A stretch of 63,178 nt of DNA from Ilumatobacteraceae bacterium (GCA_023262325.1 JALRBS010000160.1:1-63178), one strand, 5' to 3'; numbered from the stretch's first letter, positions 27,253 to 36,073 are shown. Translations and numbers: made by a program. The notes: generated by a model not told the origin, from the letters alone.

Positions 27253-28059
27253 ATGGCATCTGACGAGCATCGTTACGAACTCGCCGTCATCGGAGGCGGG
27301 AACATGGGTTCGGCACTTCTCAGCGGGTTGCTCGCTGCAGACGTCGTTGCGCCGTCGCAGGTCGCCATTGTCGAACCGGCGAGCGAGCGACGTCAGGTAC
27401 TTGTCGAGGAGTTCCCGGGCGTGCTTGTGGCCGACGGCGTGCCGCCATGCACATCCGCCGTCCTCGCGGTGAAACCACCGCTCGTCGCCGAAGTTGCCGG
27501 GCAGGTGGTTGCCGCCGGTGCAACCAAGGTGCTCTCGATCGCCGCTGGGGTGACCTTGTCGACGATGCGCGCCGCCTGCGGCGCAGGAGTTGACATCGTC
27601 CGTGCGATGCCAAATACGCCGGCAATGGTCGGCGCCGGTGTGAGCGCAATCTGCACCGATGCATCAAGCAACCCGAGCGTGCTCGATTGGGCCGACACCC
27701 TTCTCAACGCGGTCGGCATCGTCATTCGGCTCGACGAAGAACATTTCGACGCGATCACCGGTCTGACCGGATCGGGACCGGCGTATGTGTTCGCGTTTGC
27801 CGAGGCACTCATCGCTGCTGGAAGTGGAGTTGGACTTCCTGCGGCCGAACTCGAACGGGTTGTCACGCAACTTCTTGTCGGTTCCTCGAAGCTGCTCGAG
27901 CAGCGCGGCGACCCAGAAGCGCTTCGCGTCGCCGTCACATCGCCAGGTGGCACAACCGCTGCGGGTCTCAGCGTGTTCGACGAACACGGCTTCGCAAACA
28001 CCATTATTTCTGCGGTTTCGGCGGCACGAGATCGGGGCCGAGAGCTCGGATCGTCGTAA
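27253..28059 (+). CDS. proC: Pyrroline-5-carboxylate reductase
   Basis: Last step of proline synthesis, using NAD(P)H. A 268-residue protein with the Rossmann motif IGGGNMGSAL, the AVKPPL loop, RAMPNTPAMVGAG and the dimer/active-site signature ITGLTGSGPAYVF and TSPGGTTAAGL. ATG 27253 lies 6 bases after TAGCGT. The 197 bases before it hold nothing I can name beyond this promoter. Confidence 0.95.
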   Translation: MASDEHRYELAVIGGGNMGSALLSGLLAADVVAPSQVAIVEPASERRQVLVEEFPGVLVADGVPPCTSAVLAVKPPLVAEVAGQVVAAGATKVLSIAAGVTLSTMRAACGAGVDIVRAMPNTPAMVGAGVSAICTDASSNPSVLDWADTLLNAVGIVIRLDEEHFDAITGLTGSGPAYVFAFAEALIAAGSGVGLPAAELERVVTQLLVGSSKLLEQRGDPEALRVAVTSPGGTTAAGLSVFDEHGFANTIISAVSAARDRGRELGSS

Positions 28060-28082
28060 TTCGGCGCGAGGACGTCTCGCTT

Positions 28083-28137
28083 GTGAAAAGAATATCGAGT
28101 GTGGCACTTTTCACATCGACCGTTCTGTGTCTAGAGT
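28083..28137 (+). promoter_or_regulatory. Promoter with an overlapping 8-bp inverted repeat
   Basis: A sigma-70-type promoter is readable: -35 TTCACA (28110-28115), 16-base spacer, -10 TAGAGT (28132-28137). The -35 is overlapped by the right arm of the inverted repeat GTGAAAAG (28083-28090) / CTTTTCAC (28107-28114), which could be an operator or the proC terminator. The next downstream element is the hairpin RNA at about 28144. Confidence 0.5.
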
Positions 28138-28143
28138 GTGTCT

Positions 28144-28225
28144 GTTGAGCCGCACCGGACGTGTTCCGGAAGCGCCGACGGGGCTGGTGCCATCGGGGGG
28201 TTGGCACCAGCCCCAGTCGTTTTTC
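28144..28225 (+). ncRNA. Candidate small RNA of about 82 bases
   Basis: The stretch from the predicted start of the promoter at 28110-28137 to a T-run has no gene and can fold into two hairpins: CCGGA/TCCGG (28155-28169) and a 12-bp stem with an 11-base loop containing six G. It ends with GTTTTT. Promoter, hairpins and terminator together fit a free small RNA. It could also be an attenuated leader of the DUF62 gene at 28320. The G6 loop is the complement of the C-rich loops of actinobacterial 6C RNAs, but this is not that RNA. Confidence 0.4.
28180..28224 (+). terminator. Intrinsic terminator
   Basis: A perfect 12-bp stem GGGGCTGGTGCC (28180-28191) with its complement at 28203-28214, an 11-base loop, then a run of five T (28220-28224). 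It terminates plus-strand transcripts from proC or from the candidate small RNA. Confidence 0.85.
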
Positions 28226-28319
28226 AGCCAATGTTCTGCCCGCACTCACACGTTCTCCGCAGGCGAAGACCACCGCTGCACGTGACCACTACCGTCGACC
28301 TCGCGTTAGCGTCACACCC

Positions 28320-29195
28320 GTGAGTCGTCGCTACGACACCATTTCGTTCCTTTCCGATTATGGGACGCGTGACGAATTTGCGGGAGTCGTGCGATCCGTC
28401 ATTCGCGATATTGCGCCGCACGCACATGTCATCGACCTCACTCACGAGATTGCGCCATTCGATGTTCGTGCGGGAGCCCTCGCCCTCGCCCGGTCAATCG
28501 CCTACGTGCCAGAAGGCGTCGTGCTTGCAGTCGTTGACCCCGGTGTCGGTTCGGCACGACGACCGATTGCAATCGAAGTTGCAGGTGGCGCTGGAATATT
28601 CGTCGGACCCGACAACGGGTTGCTTGCTCCCGCAGTTGCGATCGCTGGTGGAGCCGAGCGCGCCGTGGAACTCTCAAATGCTGACTATCGACTTGAGGGT
28701 GCGAGTACGACGTTCGATGGCCGTGACATTTTTGGACCCGCAGCCGCCTATTTATGCAACGGTGTCGATCTCACAGAACTTGGACCCGAGGTCGATCCCG
28801 CGCTGCTGATGCCGTCGGCCGTTCCACTTCCCCGACACGAGGACGATCACGTCATTGCCGAAGTGCTGTGGGTGGACCGTTTCGGCAACTGTCAACTCAA
28901 CGTAGGTCCCGAGGACTTGCCCGCGGCGTGGGGTTCAACCTTGTCCCTCGAACTTCCTGACCCGGTCGAGATTGGTGCGCGAATCACTAGGGCGGCACGC
29001 CGGGCGACGACGTTCTCAGCGATCGGCGGCGGCATAGGACTCGTACTCGACTCCACTGGCATGCTCGCCGTGTGTATCGACCGGCAGTCGGCCTCGCAGG
29101 AACTTCGTATTGACGTTGGAGACCAGGTGGTGCTTGCACAGGGCAGCGAACCGGGTGAGACCTCGATAACGACACCGGTGATTCTCGGTCGGTAG
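28320..29195 (+). CDS. SAM hydroxide adenosyltransferase (DUF62 family)
   Basis: About 291 residues related to fluorinase/chlorinase but of the hydrolytic group that converts SAM to adenosine and methionine. Visible are FLSDYGTRDEF near the start, DLTHEIAPFDVRAGAL, AVVDPGVGSARRPIA, FVGPDNGLL and FDGRDIFGPAAAYL, followed by the C-terminal beta-barrel with DRFGNCQLN. GTG 28320 is chosen because the family starts just before SFLSDYG; the open frame to 28161 would run through the hairpin RNA. Confidence 0.88.
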   Translation: MSRRYDTISFLSDYGTRDEFAGVVRSVIRDIAPHAHVIDLTHEIAPFDVRAGALALARSIAYVPEGVVLAVVDPGVGSARRPIAIEVAGGAGIFVGPDNGLLAPAVAIAGGAERAVELSNADYRLEGASTTFDGRDIFGPAAAYLCNGVDLTELGPEVDPALLMPSAVPLPRHEDDHVIAEVLWVDRFGNCQLNVGPEDLPAAWGSTLSLELPDPVEIGARITRAARRATTFSAIGGGIGLVLDSTGMLAVCIDRQSASQELRIDVGDQVVLAQGSEPGETSITTPVILGR

Positions 29196-29204
29196 GGTCA
29201 CATC

Positions 29205-29288
29205 GTGCGACCGGCAACGACACTTACCCTTGGCCTCCTGCTTCTTGCGATTCTGGTTGCGGGAACCGTGTCGCTACTTCGGCTGTGA
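29205..29288 (+). CDS. 27-residue single-helix peptide (tentative)
   Basis: A short frame starting GTG at 29205, nine bases after the DUF62 stop: RPATT, then about 18 hydrophobic residues (LTLGLLLLAILVAGTVSLL) and a final Arg-Leu. A weak AGGG sits at the previous stop. It looks like a one-span membrane microprotein translated with the upstream gene. Random hydrophobic frames of this size do occur, so confidence is low. Confidence 0.35.
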   Translation: MRPATTLTLGLLLLAILVAGTVSLLRL

Positions 29289-29332
29289 CACCGAAATTGT
29301 GACGAATTACGCGAAATAAATCCCACGCGACT

Positions 29333-29362
29333 TTGTGAACGTTTGCACGAGCGACCTATCCT
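29333..29362 (+). promoter_or_regulatory. rex promoter with a candidate Rex operator
   Basis: -35 TTGTGA (29333-29338) and -10 TATCCT (29357-29362) stand 18 bases apart, with the -10 ending 8 bases before the rex ATG, so the transcript is probably leaderless. TGTGAACGTTTGCACG (29334-29349) resembles the Rex consensus TGTGAA-N4-TTCACA, with a perfect left half and 4 of 6 in the right half. It overlaps the -35, as expected for autorepression by Rex when NADH is high. Confidence 0.6.
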
Positions 29363-29370
29363 GAGAGGCG

Positions 29371-30069
29371 ATGTCCCCCCATCGATCACGTCGGCGTATC
29401 CCTGATGCGACCGTCGCACGCCTCCCGATCTACCTCCAGTTGCTGAACGAGCAATTGGAGAACGAGGTCGCCAATATTTCATCCGACGAACTTGCAAACC
29501 TTGCCGCAGTGAACGCAGCAAAGGTTCGAAAAGATCTTTCGTACATGGGTAGCTACGGCACTCGAGGTGTCGGCTACGACGTCGAATATCTCGTGTACCA
29601 GATTCGTCGCGAACTCGGTCTCGACCACGAATGGCGCATTGTCATTGTCGGTGCGGGCAACCTCGGCCAAGCCCTGAGTGGGTATGGAGGATTCCCTGAT
29701 CGTGGCTACACGATCGAAGGTGTGTTCGATATCGACGAGTCGAAACTTGATCACGTCGTTGGTGGTGTACGCGTACGTCACCTTGACGACCTCGCCCAAG
29801 TTGTCGCTCAAAAAGATGTGTCGATCGGTGTGATCGCAACTCCGGCTGGCGCAGCACAAGACGCCGCGAACCGCCTCATCAAGAGCGGTGTGACGAGCAT
29901 TCTTAACTTTGCTCCCGTTGTGGTGTCGGCTCCGCTTGGTATCACTGTCCGTCGAGTCGACCTTTCCGTCGAACTTCAGATCCTCTCGTATCACGAACAG
30001 CGACGTCTCACTGCCGCGTCTCAGTTGCGTGCTGTGCCTGCTGAGTCGTCGAGCCACGCGAGCGCGTAG
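29371..30069 (+). CDS. rex: Redox-sensing transcriptional repressor Rex
   Basis: Rex senses the NADH/NAD+ ratio and represses respiratory and haem genes. The 232-residue protein has an N-terminal winged helix (residues about 12-75, with SSDELANLAAVNAAKVRKDLSY as recognition region and the conserved GSYGTRGVGY) and a Rossmann domain with VGAGNLGQAL and FDIDESKLD. The C-terminal domain-swapped helix is present. As in Streptomyces, rex opens the hemACD operon here; only 11 bases separate it from hemA. Confidence 0.95.
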   Translation: MSPHRSRRRIPDATVARLPIYLQLLNEQLENEVANISSDELANLAAVNAAKVRKDLSYMGSYGTRGVGYDVEYLVYQIRRELGLDHEWRIVIVGAGNLGQALSGYGGFPDRGYTIEGVFDIDESKLDHVVGGVRVRHLDDLAQVVAQKDVSIGVIATPAGAAQDAANRLIKSGVTSILNFAPVVVSAPLGITVRRVDLSVELQILSYHEQRRLTAASQLRAVPAESSSHASA

Positions 30070-30080
30070 GGTCACTCTTC

Positions 30081-31349
30081 ATGTCGGTTCTCGTCGTCGG
30101 CGTCAACCACCGCACTGCGCCACTGTCGGTGCTCGAACGTTTTGCGCTCGACGCACAAGAAGTTGCAAAAGCAGTCTCCGGACTAGCCGCCCTCGACAGC
30201 GTGCGCGAAGCGGTTGTCGTGAGCACCTGCAACCGCACCGAGGTGTACGCGATCGCGGAACTCTTTCACCAGGGGTTCGACGACATTCAGCAATTTCTCT
30301 GCACCTCAGCGGGCGTCGAAGCCGACGTGTTGAGCGCCCATATGTACACCGACCACGACGCCGGCGCCATTGAGCATCTGTTTGCAGTCGCGTGCGGCAT
30401 CGATTCGATGGTCATCGGTGAGGGAGAAATTCTCGGCCAGGTACGTGACGCCTGGGAAATCGCACGAGCCGAAGGTGCGGCTCGAACCGGTCTCAATTTG
30501 TTGTTCCGGCATTCGCTCGAAGTCGGCAAACGTGCGCGAACCGACACCGATATTTCACGCGGCACCGCGTCGATCAGCCATGCGGCGGTCGAGATGGCTC
30601 AAGAGCATCTCGGAGACCTCACCGGGCGGAGCGTCGCGATCGTTGGTGCGGGAACAATGGGTGAAGGCATTTCGGTCGCGCTGCGAGGCGCCGGCGTTGG
30701 CAACATCACCGTGCTGAATCGAACCCCAGCACATGGAATGACCGTCGCCGAGCGGACTGGTGCCACCCTCCGACCACTCGACGACCTCTCCTCGGTAGTC
30801 GCCGATGTTGATCTCGTTCTCACCTGCACCGGAGCGAATGAGCCGATCATCACGACCGCAACACTCGACGTGCCGAGAACCTCTCAGGCACCACTTCTCA
30901 TCATTGACGTCGCGGTACCGCGCGACGTACATCACGACGTAGGCGATCTTCCATCGATCACCATTCTCGACCTTGACGACTTGCAGTCGTGGGCCAACCG
31001 AGGCATTCAGCAACGCACCGAAGCGGTGGCCGCAGTACAGGTGCTCATCGACGAAGAAATCGATCGCTACTCGGTTGCGTCAGCCTCAATGCAGGCAGCG
31101 CCTCTTGTTGCTGCGCTACGTGAGCGATTCGATGACATTCGCCGCGCTGAGCTTTCGAAGGTCGAAGGTCGTCTCGACGACGAGGCCCGTCGTGCCCTCG
31201 ATGTCGCGACGACGAAACTCATCGCCAAACTGTTGCACGAACCCTCAGTTCGGTTGCGGCTCGAAGCGGGCACACCACGCGGGGAGCGGCTTGCATCTGC
31301 GGTCGTCGATCTCTTCAACCTTGACGATCCGACTTCAGACAACGAGTGA
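30081..31349 (+). CDS. hemA: Glutamyl-tRNA reductase
   Basis: First committed step of C5 haem synthesis: glutamyl-tRNA to glutamate-1-semialdehyde. A 422-residue protein with catalytic Cys50 in VSTCNRTEVY, the GEGEILGQV signature, NADPH site VGAGTMGEGI and a C-terminal dimerisation helix. A TAGGGT box overlapping the rex stop lies 8 bases before the ATG, so hemA may also have its own promoter inside the operon. Confidence 0.96.
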   Translation: MSVLVVGVNHRTAPLSVLERFALDAQEVAKAVSGLAALDSVREAVVVSTCNRTEVYAIAELFHQGFDDIQQFLCTSAGVEADVLSAHMYTDHDAGAIEHLFAVACGIDSMVIGEGEILGQVRDAWEIARAEGAARTGLNLLFRHSLEVGKRARTDTDISRGTASISHAAVEMAQEHLGDLTGRSVAIVGAGTMGEGISVALRGAGVGNITVLNRTPAHGMTVAERTGATLRPLDDLSSVVADVDLVLTCTGANEPIITTATLDVPRTSQAPLLIIDVAVPRDVHHDVGDLPSITILDLDDLQSWANRGIQQRTEAVAAVQVLIDEEIDRYSVASASMQAAPLVAALRERFDDIRRAELSKVEGRLDDEARRALDVATTKLIAKLLHEPSVRLRLEAGTPRGERLASAVVDLFNLDDPTSDNE

Positions 31350-31360
31350 AACGGCATCAC

Positions 31361-32233
31361 ATGTCCGGCGTCATCCGCATTGCGACACGTGGAAGCCAAC
31401 AGGCAACAACGCAGGCGCAGCACCTCGCCATGCAGATCGAGGCACAGGGTCACCGCTGCGAACTCGTCATTGTTGATACGACCGGAGATCGATCGCAGTC
31501 CGCCAATGTGCCACTGCACAGCATCGGCGGGCTTGGCGTATTCACCAAAGAGGTGCAGCACGCCGTACTCGATGGGCGCGCCGATATTGCTGCGCACTCG
31601 GCGAAAGACCTTCCGACCGAACGACCAGTCGATCTCGAAATTGGTGCCGTGCTGGCGCGACGAAACCCTGCGGATGCCCTCATTGGCCGCACGTTCGACG
31701 ACCTTGGCGTTGGGGCGATCGTCGCAACGGGTTCAGTTCGACGTCGAGCACAACTTCGTGAACACCGGTCCGATCTCGTTTTTGAAGAACTGCGTGGCAA
31801 CATCGGATCGCGACTCGAAAAAATTCCAAACAACGGTGCGATTGTCATGGCGATCGCGGCCTTAGAAATACTTGACCTCACCGATCGTGTCGCCGAACGT
31901 CTTGATCCACGCATCTTCGTTCCCGCTGTTGGTCAAGGCGCAGTGGCCGCCGAATGTCGCATCGACGACCTGACGACGTTGAGCATCTTGCGGAAGGTCA
32001 GCGACATCACGACCTACGACAACGTCTCGATCGAACGTGCATACCTCGCTGAACTCGGCAGCGGTTGTAGTGCGCCTGTGGGTGCGTTCGCAGCGGATGG
32101 GCGTCTCACCGTGTTCCTCGGTGGCGACAGCGGGAACTATCGCGCGACGTACGACCTCACAGGTGTCCGCGACGCCGACTTGGCGCTTGCTGCGCAGGCC
32201 GCACGCACCGCTCGACGTGAGATCGGCGTCTGA
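31361..32233 (+). CDS. hemC: Porphobilinogen deaminase (hydroxymethylbilane synthase)
   Basis: Joins four porphobilinogens into hydroxymethylbilane. About 290 residues: IRIATRGSQQATTQA at the N-terminus, HSAKDLPTE with the catalytic Asp, GTVRRRAQL-like ATGSVRRRAQL, and the dipyrromethane-cofactor Cys in GSGCSAPVGAFA. The ATG at 31361 fits the family; GTG 31346, overlapping the hemA stop, would add five residues and is also possible. Confidence 0.95.
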   Translation: MSGVIRIATRGSQQATTQAQHLAMQIEAQGHRCELVIVDTTGDRSQSANVPLHSIGGLGVFTKEVQHAVLDGRADIAAHSAKDLPTERPVDLEIGAVLARRNPADALIGRTFDDLGVGAIVATGSVRRRAQLREHRSDLVFEELRGNIGSRLEKIPNNGAIVMAIAALEILDLTDRVAERLDPRIFVPAVGQGAVAAECRIDDLTTLSILRKVSDITTYDNVSIERAYLAELGSGCSAPVGAFAADGRLTVFLGGDSGNYRATYDLTGVRDADLALAAQAARTARREIGV

Positions 32234-32958
32234 TGATGACGGGGTCGCAACCGTCCATCGTGAATGCACGGCATGTGGTGACGACGCGCCCCTCCTTAGG
32301 CGACCTCGAAGATGAATTGCGCTCCCGCGGGTACATCGTGACCCATCTCGCGCTGACCGAAATTCGCGATGTTGACCCAGCGGTCGCACCGAGTGGCGGG
32401 GAGTGGCTCGTCGCAACCTCACAACATGGCGCCCGCCGCGCCGCACCGTGGACGAATCGCTATCGACAACTCGCGGCTGTCGGCTCATCAACAGCGCAAA
32501 CGCTTGCGACGTCGGCGGGTCGCCCGGTTGATCTCGTGCCGAGCAGGGCGACGGCGACCGATCTCGTGCGAGAGTTTCCGACTCCACCGGCAACCGGTGG
32601 ACGAGTGACCGTTCTTGTTGGTGATCAGGCCGCCGACACCGTGCGTATCGGGCTCAGTGCACAAGGTTGGGATGTCGAAGAGGTCGTCGTCTACTCGACC
32701 GTTCCGATCCTGCCAAACCAGTCGGAGGTCAAAGCGGCAGTGGAAGCCGATGTCGTGCTCATTGCCGCCGGCTCTGCGGCGCGTTCATGGATGACTGCCG
32801 CACGGCAGTACAACCTCGACTCACCCCCGGTAATCACAATTGGTGCACCATCTGCAGAAGTTGCGGGATCCCTCGGACTGCGCGTTGTTGCAGTCGCCGA
32901 GCCACCGTCAATAGAGGGTCTTATCGACGCCGTCGACGCGTACTTCACTACGCGCTGA
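32233..32958 (+). CDS. hemD: Uroporphyrinogen-III synthase
   Basis: Closes and inverts the linear tetrapyrrole. A 241-residue protein with weak but typical HemD features: VVTTRPSLGDLEDELRSRG, WLVATSQHGARRA, GSSTAQTLATSAGRPVDLVPS, and VLIAAGSAARSW with a final IGAPSAEVAGSLG block. Sequence identity in this family is always low, so the position between hemC and hemB is part of the evidence. It overlaps the hemC stop by one base. Confidence 0.88.
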   Translation: MMTGSQPSIVNARHVVTTRPSLGDLEDELRSRGYIVTHLALTEIRDVDPAVAPSGGEWLVATSQHGARRAAPWTNRYRQLAAVGSSTAQTLATSAGRPVDLVPSRATATDLVREFPTPPATGGRVTVLVGDQAADTVRIGLSAQGWDVEEVVVYSTVPILPNQSEVKAAVEADVVLIAAGSAARSWMTAARQYNLDSPPVITIGAPSAEVAGSLGLRVVAVAEPPSIEGLIDAVDAYFTTR

Positions 32959-33006
32959 CCGCTCGACGGCTGTGGCGTCGGACGAGCATCCTCGTACCAT
33001 GCTGGT

Positions 33007-34011
33007 GTGGCAATTGATCCAGCACTATTTCCACTTCACCGACCTCGACGACTCCGAACCACCTCGGCGATGCGCGACCTCGTTGCTGATACCCGAGTTG
33101 ACGTTCGAGATCTCATTGCGCCGCTGTTCGTGCGAGAAGGAATCGACGCCCCGATTCCGATTAACTCGCTTCCGGGAGTTGTGCAGCATTCGGTCGAGTC
33201 GCTGCGACGAGAAGTTGGAGAACTTGCAGAACTTGGCGTGAAGTCGATCATGGTGTTTGGTATTCCAGAACACAAAGATGCCGTCGGTTCACAATCGTGT
33301 GCCGCTGATGGAGTCGCTCAACTTGCGCTACAACAGCTGCGCGCCGATGTCGGCGATGATGTCGTGCTGGTCGCTGACCTTTGCGTCGACGAATACACCG
33401 ACCACGGGCACTGCGGCATCATCGACGAACACGGCAACGTCGATAATGACGCAACCCTCGCGCTGTACGCGGCTGCAGCAGTCGCTCAGGCCGACGCCGG
33501 AGCGCACATGGTTGCGCCAAGCGGAATGATGGACGGTCAAGTCGCAGCAATTCGCGCCGCACTCGATAGCGCCGGTCACACGAACATCCCGATCATGGCG
33601 TACTCAAGCAAGTATGCGAGCGGTCTCTACGGGCCATTCCGTGAAGCGGTCGACGTGACCAGTGCTGGCGGCGGCGATCGGAAGGGGTACCAACAGGACT
33701 GGCGTAACGGCCGCGAAGCGCTCGTCGAGGTGGCGGGAGATATTGCGCAAGGTGCAGACATCGTCATGGTCAAACCTGCGGTGACGTACCTCGACGTCAT
33801 CTCATCGGTTCGGTCGGCGGTCGACATTCCTGTTGCGGCGTATCACGTGAGCGGCGAATACGCGATGATCAAGGCCGCCGCTGCAAACGGATGGATCGAC
33901 GGTGACGTCGTCGCGCTCGAACAGCTCACTGCGATCAAGCGCGCTGGTGCCGGAATCATCCTCACGTACCTCACCCGATGGTTCGCTGAGGGCGCCGGCG
34001 GATTGCGATGA
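33007..34011 (+). CDS. hemB: Delta-aminolevulinic acid dehydratase
   Basis: Condenses two aminolevulinates to porphobilinogen. A 334-residue protein; the two Schiff-base lysines lie in AYSSKYAS and VMVKPA. The metal loop is DLCVDEYTDHGHCG: Cys126 and Cys136 are kept, but the middle zinc Cys is Asp128, the mixed form common in actinobacteria. GTG 33007 follows TACCAT (32995-33000) by 6 bases, so a secondary promoter within the hem operon is likely. Confidence 0.95.
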   Translation: MAIDPALFPLHRPRRLRTTSAMRDLVADTRVDVRDLIAPLFVREGIDAPIPINSLPGVVQHSVESLRREVGELAELGVKSIMVFGIPEHKDAVGSQSCAADGVAQLALQQLRADVGDDVVLVADLCVDEYTDHGHCGIIDEHGNVDNDATLALYAAAAVAQADAGAHMVAPSGMMDGQVAAIRAALDSAGHTNIPIMAYSSKYASGLYGPFREAVDVTSAGGGDRKGYQQDWRNGREALVEVAGDIAQGADIVMVKPAVTYLDVISSVRSAVDIPVAAYHVSGEYAMIKAAAANGWIDGDVVALEQLTAIKRAGAGIILTYLTRWFAEGAGGLR

Positions 34012-35345
34012 TCGAACTCTGTGACCCGGTCCGCTGTGTGGCCGCCGGATGCTCGGCAACGACGTGCACCGGTGTCGGGCTTGCATCAAATGACGAACTC
34101 TTTGCACGTTCAGCCGCCGCGATTCCAGGTGGTGTGAATTCGAGTATTCGAGCATTCAAGTCCGTTGGTGGGCGACCCTATGTTGTCGCTCGCGCCGAAG
34201 GTGCTCACGTCTGGGATGCCGAAGGCACCCGATACATCGATCTCGTGCAGAGCTACGGCGCGGTCATTCTCGGACACGCACACCCGGCGATTTCCGCAGC
34301 GGTGAGTCGCGCCGCGGCTGATGGCACGTCCTACGGTGCGCCGACGGCACGCGAGATGAAACTTGCGGAAGCGATTCGTGAGCGCGTGCCATCGTGTGAA
34401 CGCGTGCGGTTCATGAACTCGGGTACCGAGGCGACATCAACTGCGGTTCGTCTTGCACGCGGCTACACCGGTCGTGACCGACTCGTCATCTTCCACGGCA
34501 ACTTTCACGGAGCCACCGACGCTCTGCTCGCCGCAGGCGGAAGCGGCGTCGCAACCCTCGGTATCCCGGGCACCGCCGGTGTGCCGGCCGGAGCTGTCGG
34601 CGAAACGCTCGTCGTTCCCTACAACGTGGTGCCAACTCTTGATGAGACCGTCGCCGCGGTGATCGTTGAACCGGTCGCCGCCAACATGGGCGTCGTTGCA
34701 CCGATTGACGGTTTCCTCAGCGGGCTCCGTGCAGAATGCGATCGCGTTGGCGCAGTGTTGATCTTTGATGAGGTCATCACCGGTTTTCGCCTTGGACCCT
34801 CAGGTGCGCAGGGTCGGTACAACGTTCGACCAGATCTCACGACCTTTGGAAAGGTCATCGGTGGTGGTCTCCCGATCGGCGCAGTTGGCGGACGACGCGA
34901 GATCATGGAAACGCTCTCACCGCTCGGACCGGTCTTTCACGCCGGCACGCTTGCAGGTAACCCGATCGCAACAGCGGCAGGTCTCACCGCCCTTGACCTC
35001 CTCACCGATGACGTGTACGTCGAACTTGAGCGACGGGCGACTCGCCTTGCCGAACTGCTACACGATGCATGTTCGAGCGCCGGTCTCCCCGCGCATTTTC
35101 CGCATGTTGGAACCCTTGTCGGAGCGTTCATCGGTCACGATTCACCTGTCGTGAACTTTGATGATGCTCGCCGCACCGACGAATCGATGTACGCACGGCT
35201 CTTTCATGCAATGCTCGCCGAACGGGTCGCAATGGCCCCGGGCGCGTACGAGGCGCTGTTCGTTGGTCTCGGTCACGATGACCAAGTGCTGAGCGATCTT
35301 GCCGATGCCGCTCACCGCGCTGCCGCAGACGCTGTCGCTCACTGA
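34008..35345 (+). CDS. hemL: Glutamate-1-semialdehyde 2,1-aminomutase
   Basis: PLP enzyme making 5-aminolevulinate from the hemA product. Features: RSAAAIPGGVNSSIRAF, FMNSGTEATSTAVRLARGYTGRD, FHGNFHGATDALL, IFDEVITGFR and the PLP lysine in TFGKVIGGGLPIGA. The ATG at 34008 overlaps the hemB stop (ATGA), giving an extra N-terminal stretch of about 25 residues with three cysteines compared with most relatives; a later start cannot be excluded. Confidence 0.95.
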   Translation: MIELCDPVRCVAAGCSATTCTGVGLASNDELFARSAAAIPGGVNSSIRAFKSVGGRPYVVARAEGAHVWDAEGTRYIDLVQSYGAVILGHAHPAISAAVSRAAADGTSYGAPTAREMKLAEAIRERVPSCERVRFMNSGTEATSTAVRLARGYTGRDRLVIFHGNFHGATDALLAAGGSGVATLGIPGTAGVPAGAVGETLVVPYNVVPTLDETVAAVIVEPVAANMGVVAPIDGFLSGLRAECDRVGAVLIFDEVITGFRLGPSGAQGRYNVRPDLTTFGKVIGGGLPIGAVGGRREIMETLSPLGPVFHAGTLAGNPIATAAGLTALDLLTDDVYVELERRATRLAELLHDACSSAGLPAHFPHVGTLVGAFIGHDSPVVNFDDARRTDESMYARLFHAMLAERVAMAPGAYEALFVGLGHDDQVLSDLADAAHRAAADAVAH

Positions 35346-35403
35346 CCGCAGCGGAAGTCGTTCGGGCTCAGCTCGCATGAGCCGCTCCGAATACTGTTGG
35401 CAT

Positions 35404-36057
35404 ATGCGTGAGCAACTTGCCAACGGCACTCCAATTGACATCGTTCGAGTAGAGGGCGCCCAGCGCGGACTCATCGTTGCCCCCGACATCTTTGGGCTGC
35501 GGCCTCTGTTTTCAGATCTCGTCACCCGCTTTGCTCATGAATGGGGCATGACAACAGTCGCCGTTGAGCCGTTTCCGACCGAGGAGCTCTCGCCCGATAT
35601 CGAACCGCGTTTTGAAGCGGTTGCGCGTCTGCACGACGATCGCGTGATCGGTGACCTCATCGACGCGGCTGCCGCAACCGGATGCAAGGCCGTGAGTTTG
35701 ATCGGGTTTTGCCTCGGCGGGATGCATTGCTTCAAAGCAGCCGATGCCGGTCGGTTTGATCGCATTGCAAGCTTCTACGGAATGATTCACCTTCCGCCGG
35801 CCTGGAGTGGACCGGGTCAGGGCGAACCTCTTCCGCACGTCATCGCAAGCCCCGGGCCGGTGCTCGCTGTCATCGGCGAACTCGACCCGTACACGCCGCC
35901 CGACGCTGTTGCCGACCTCGAAGCCAGCGGCGCGCAGGTCGTTCGCTACGCGGATGCCGAACACGGTTTCGCACATGATTCGAGTCGACCCTCGCACCGA
36001 GCCGCCGACGCTGCCGATGCCTTCGCACGGGCGCAGGCTTGGCTATCGGGTCGCTAG
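35404..36057 (+). CDS. Dienelactone hydrolase family protein
   Basis: About 217 residues. The nucleophile is Cys103 in GFCLGGMH, with the partner Asp in GELDPYTP and His in AEHGFAHD, the Cys-Asp-His triad of dienelactone hydrolases. The fold opens with GLIVAPDIFGLRP. ATG 35404 is fixed by TACTGT (35392-35397), 6 bases before it; earlier in-frame starts would lie inside hemL. The true ester substrate is unknown, and there is no aromatic pathway nearby. Confidence 0.88.
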   Translation: MREQLANGTPIDIVRVEGAQRGLIVAPDIFGLRPLFSDLVTRFAHEWGMTTVAVEPFPTEELSPDIEPRFEAVARLHDDRVIGDLIDAAAATGCKAVSLIGFCLGGMHCFKAADAGRFDRIASFYGMIHLPPAWSGPGQGEPLPHVIASPGPVLAVIGELDPYTPPDAVADLEASGAQVVRYADAEHGFAHDSSRPSHRAADAADAFARAQAWLSGR

Positions 36058-36073
36058 ACGACGATTGACGCGA

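Noticed and set aside
28180-28214. A 6C small RNA on the minus strand, reading the loop as six C
   Set aside because: The T-run and the promoter are on the plus strand, and the second hairpin does not have a C-rich loop.
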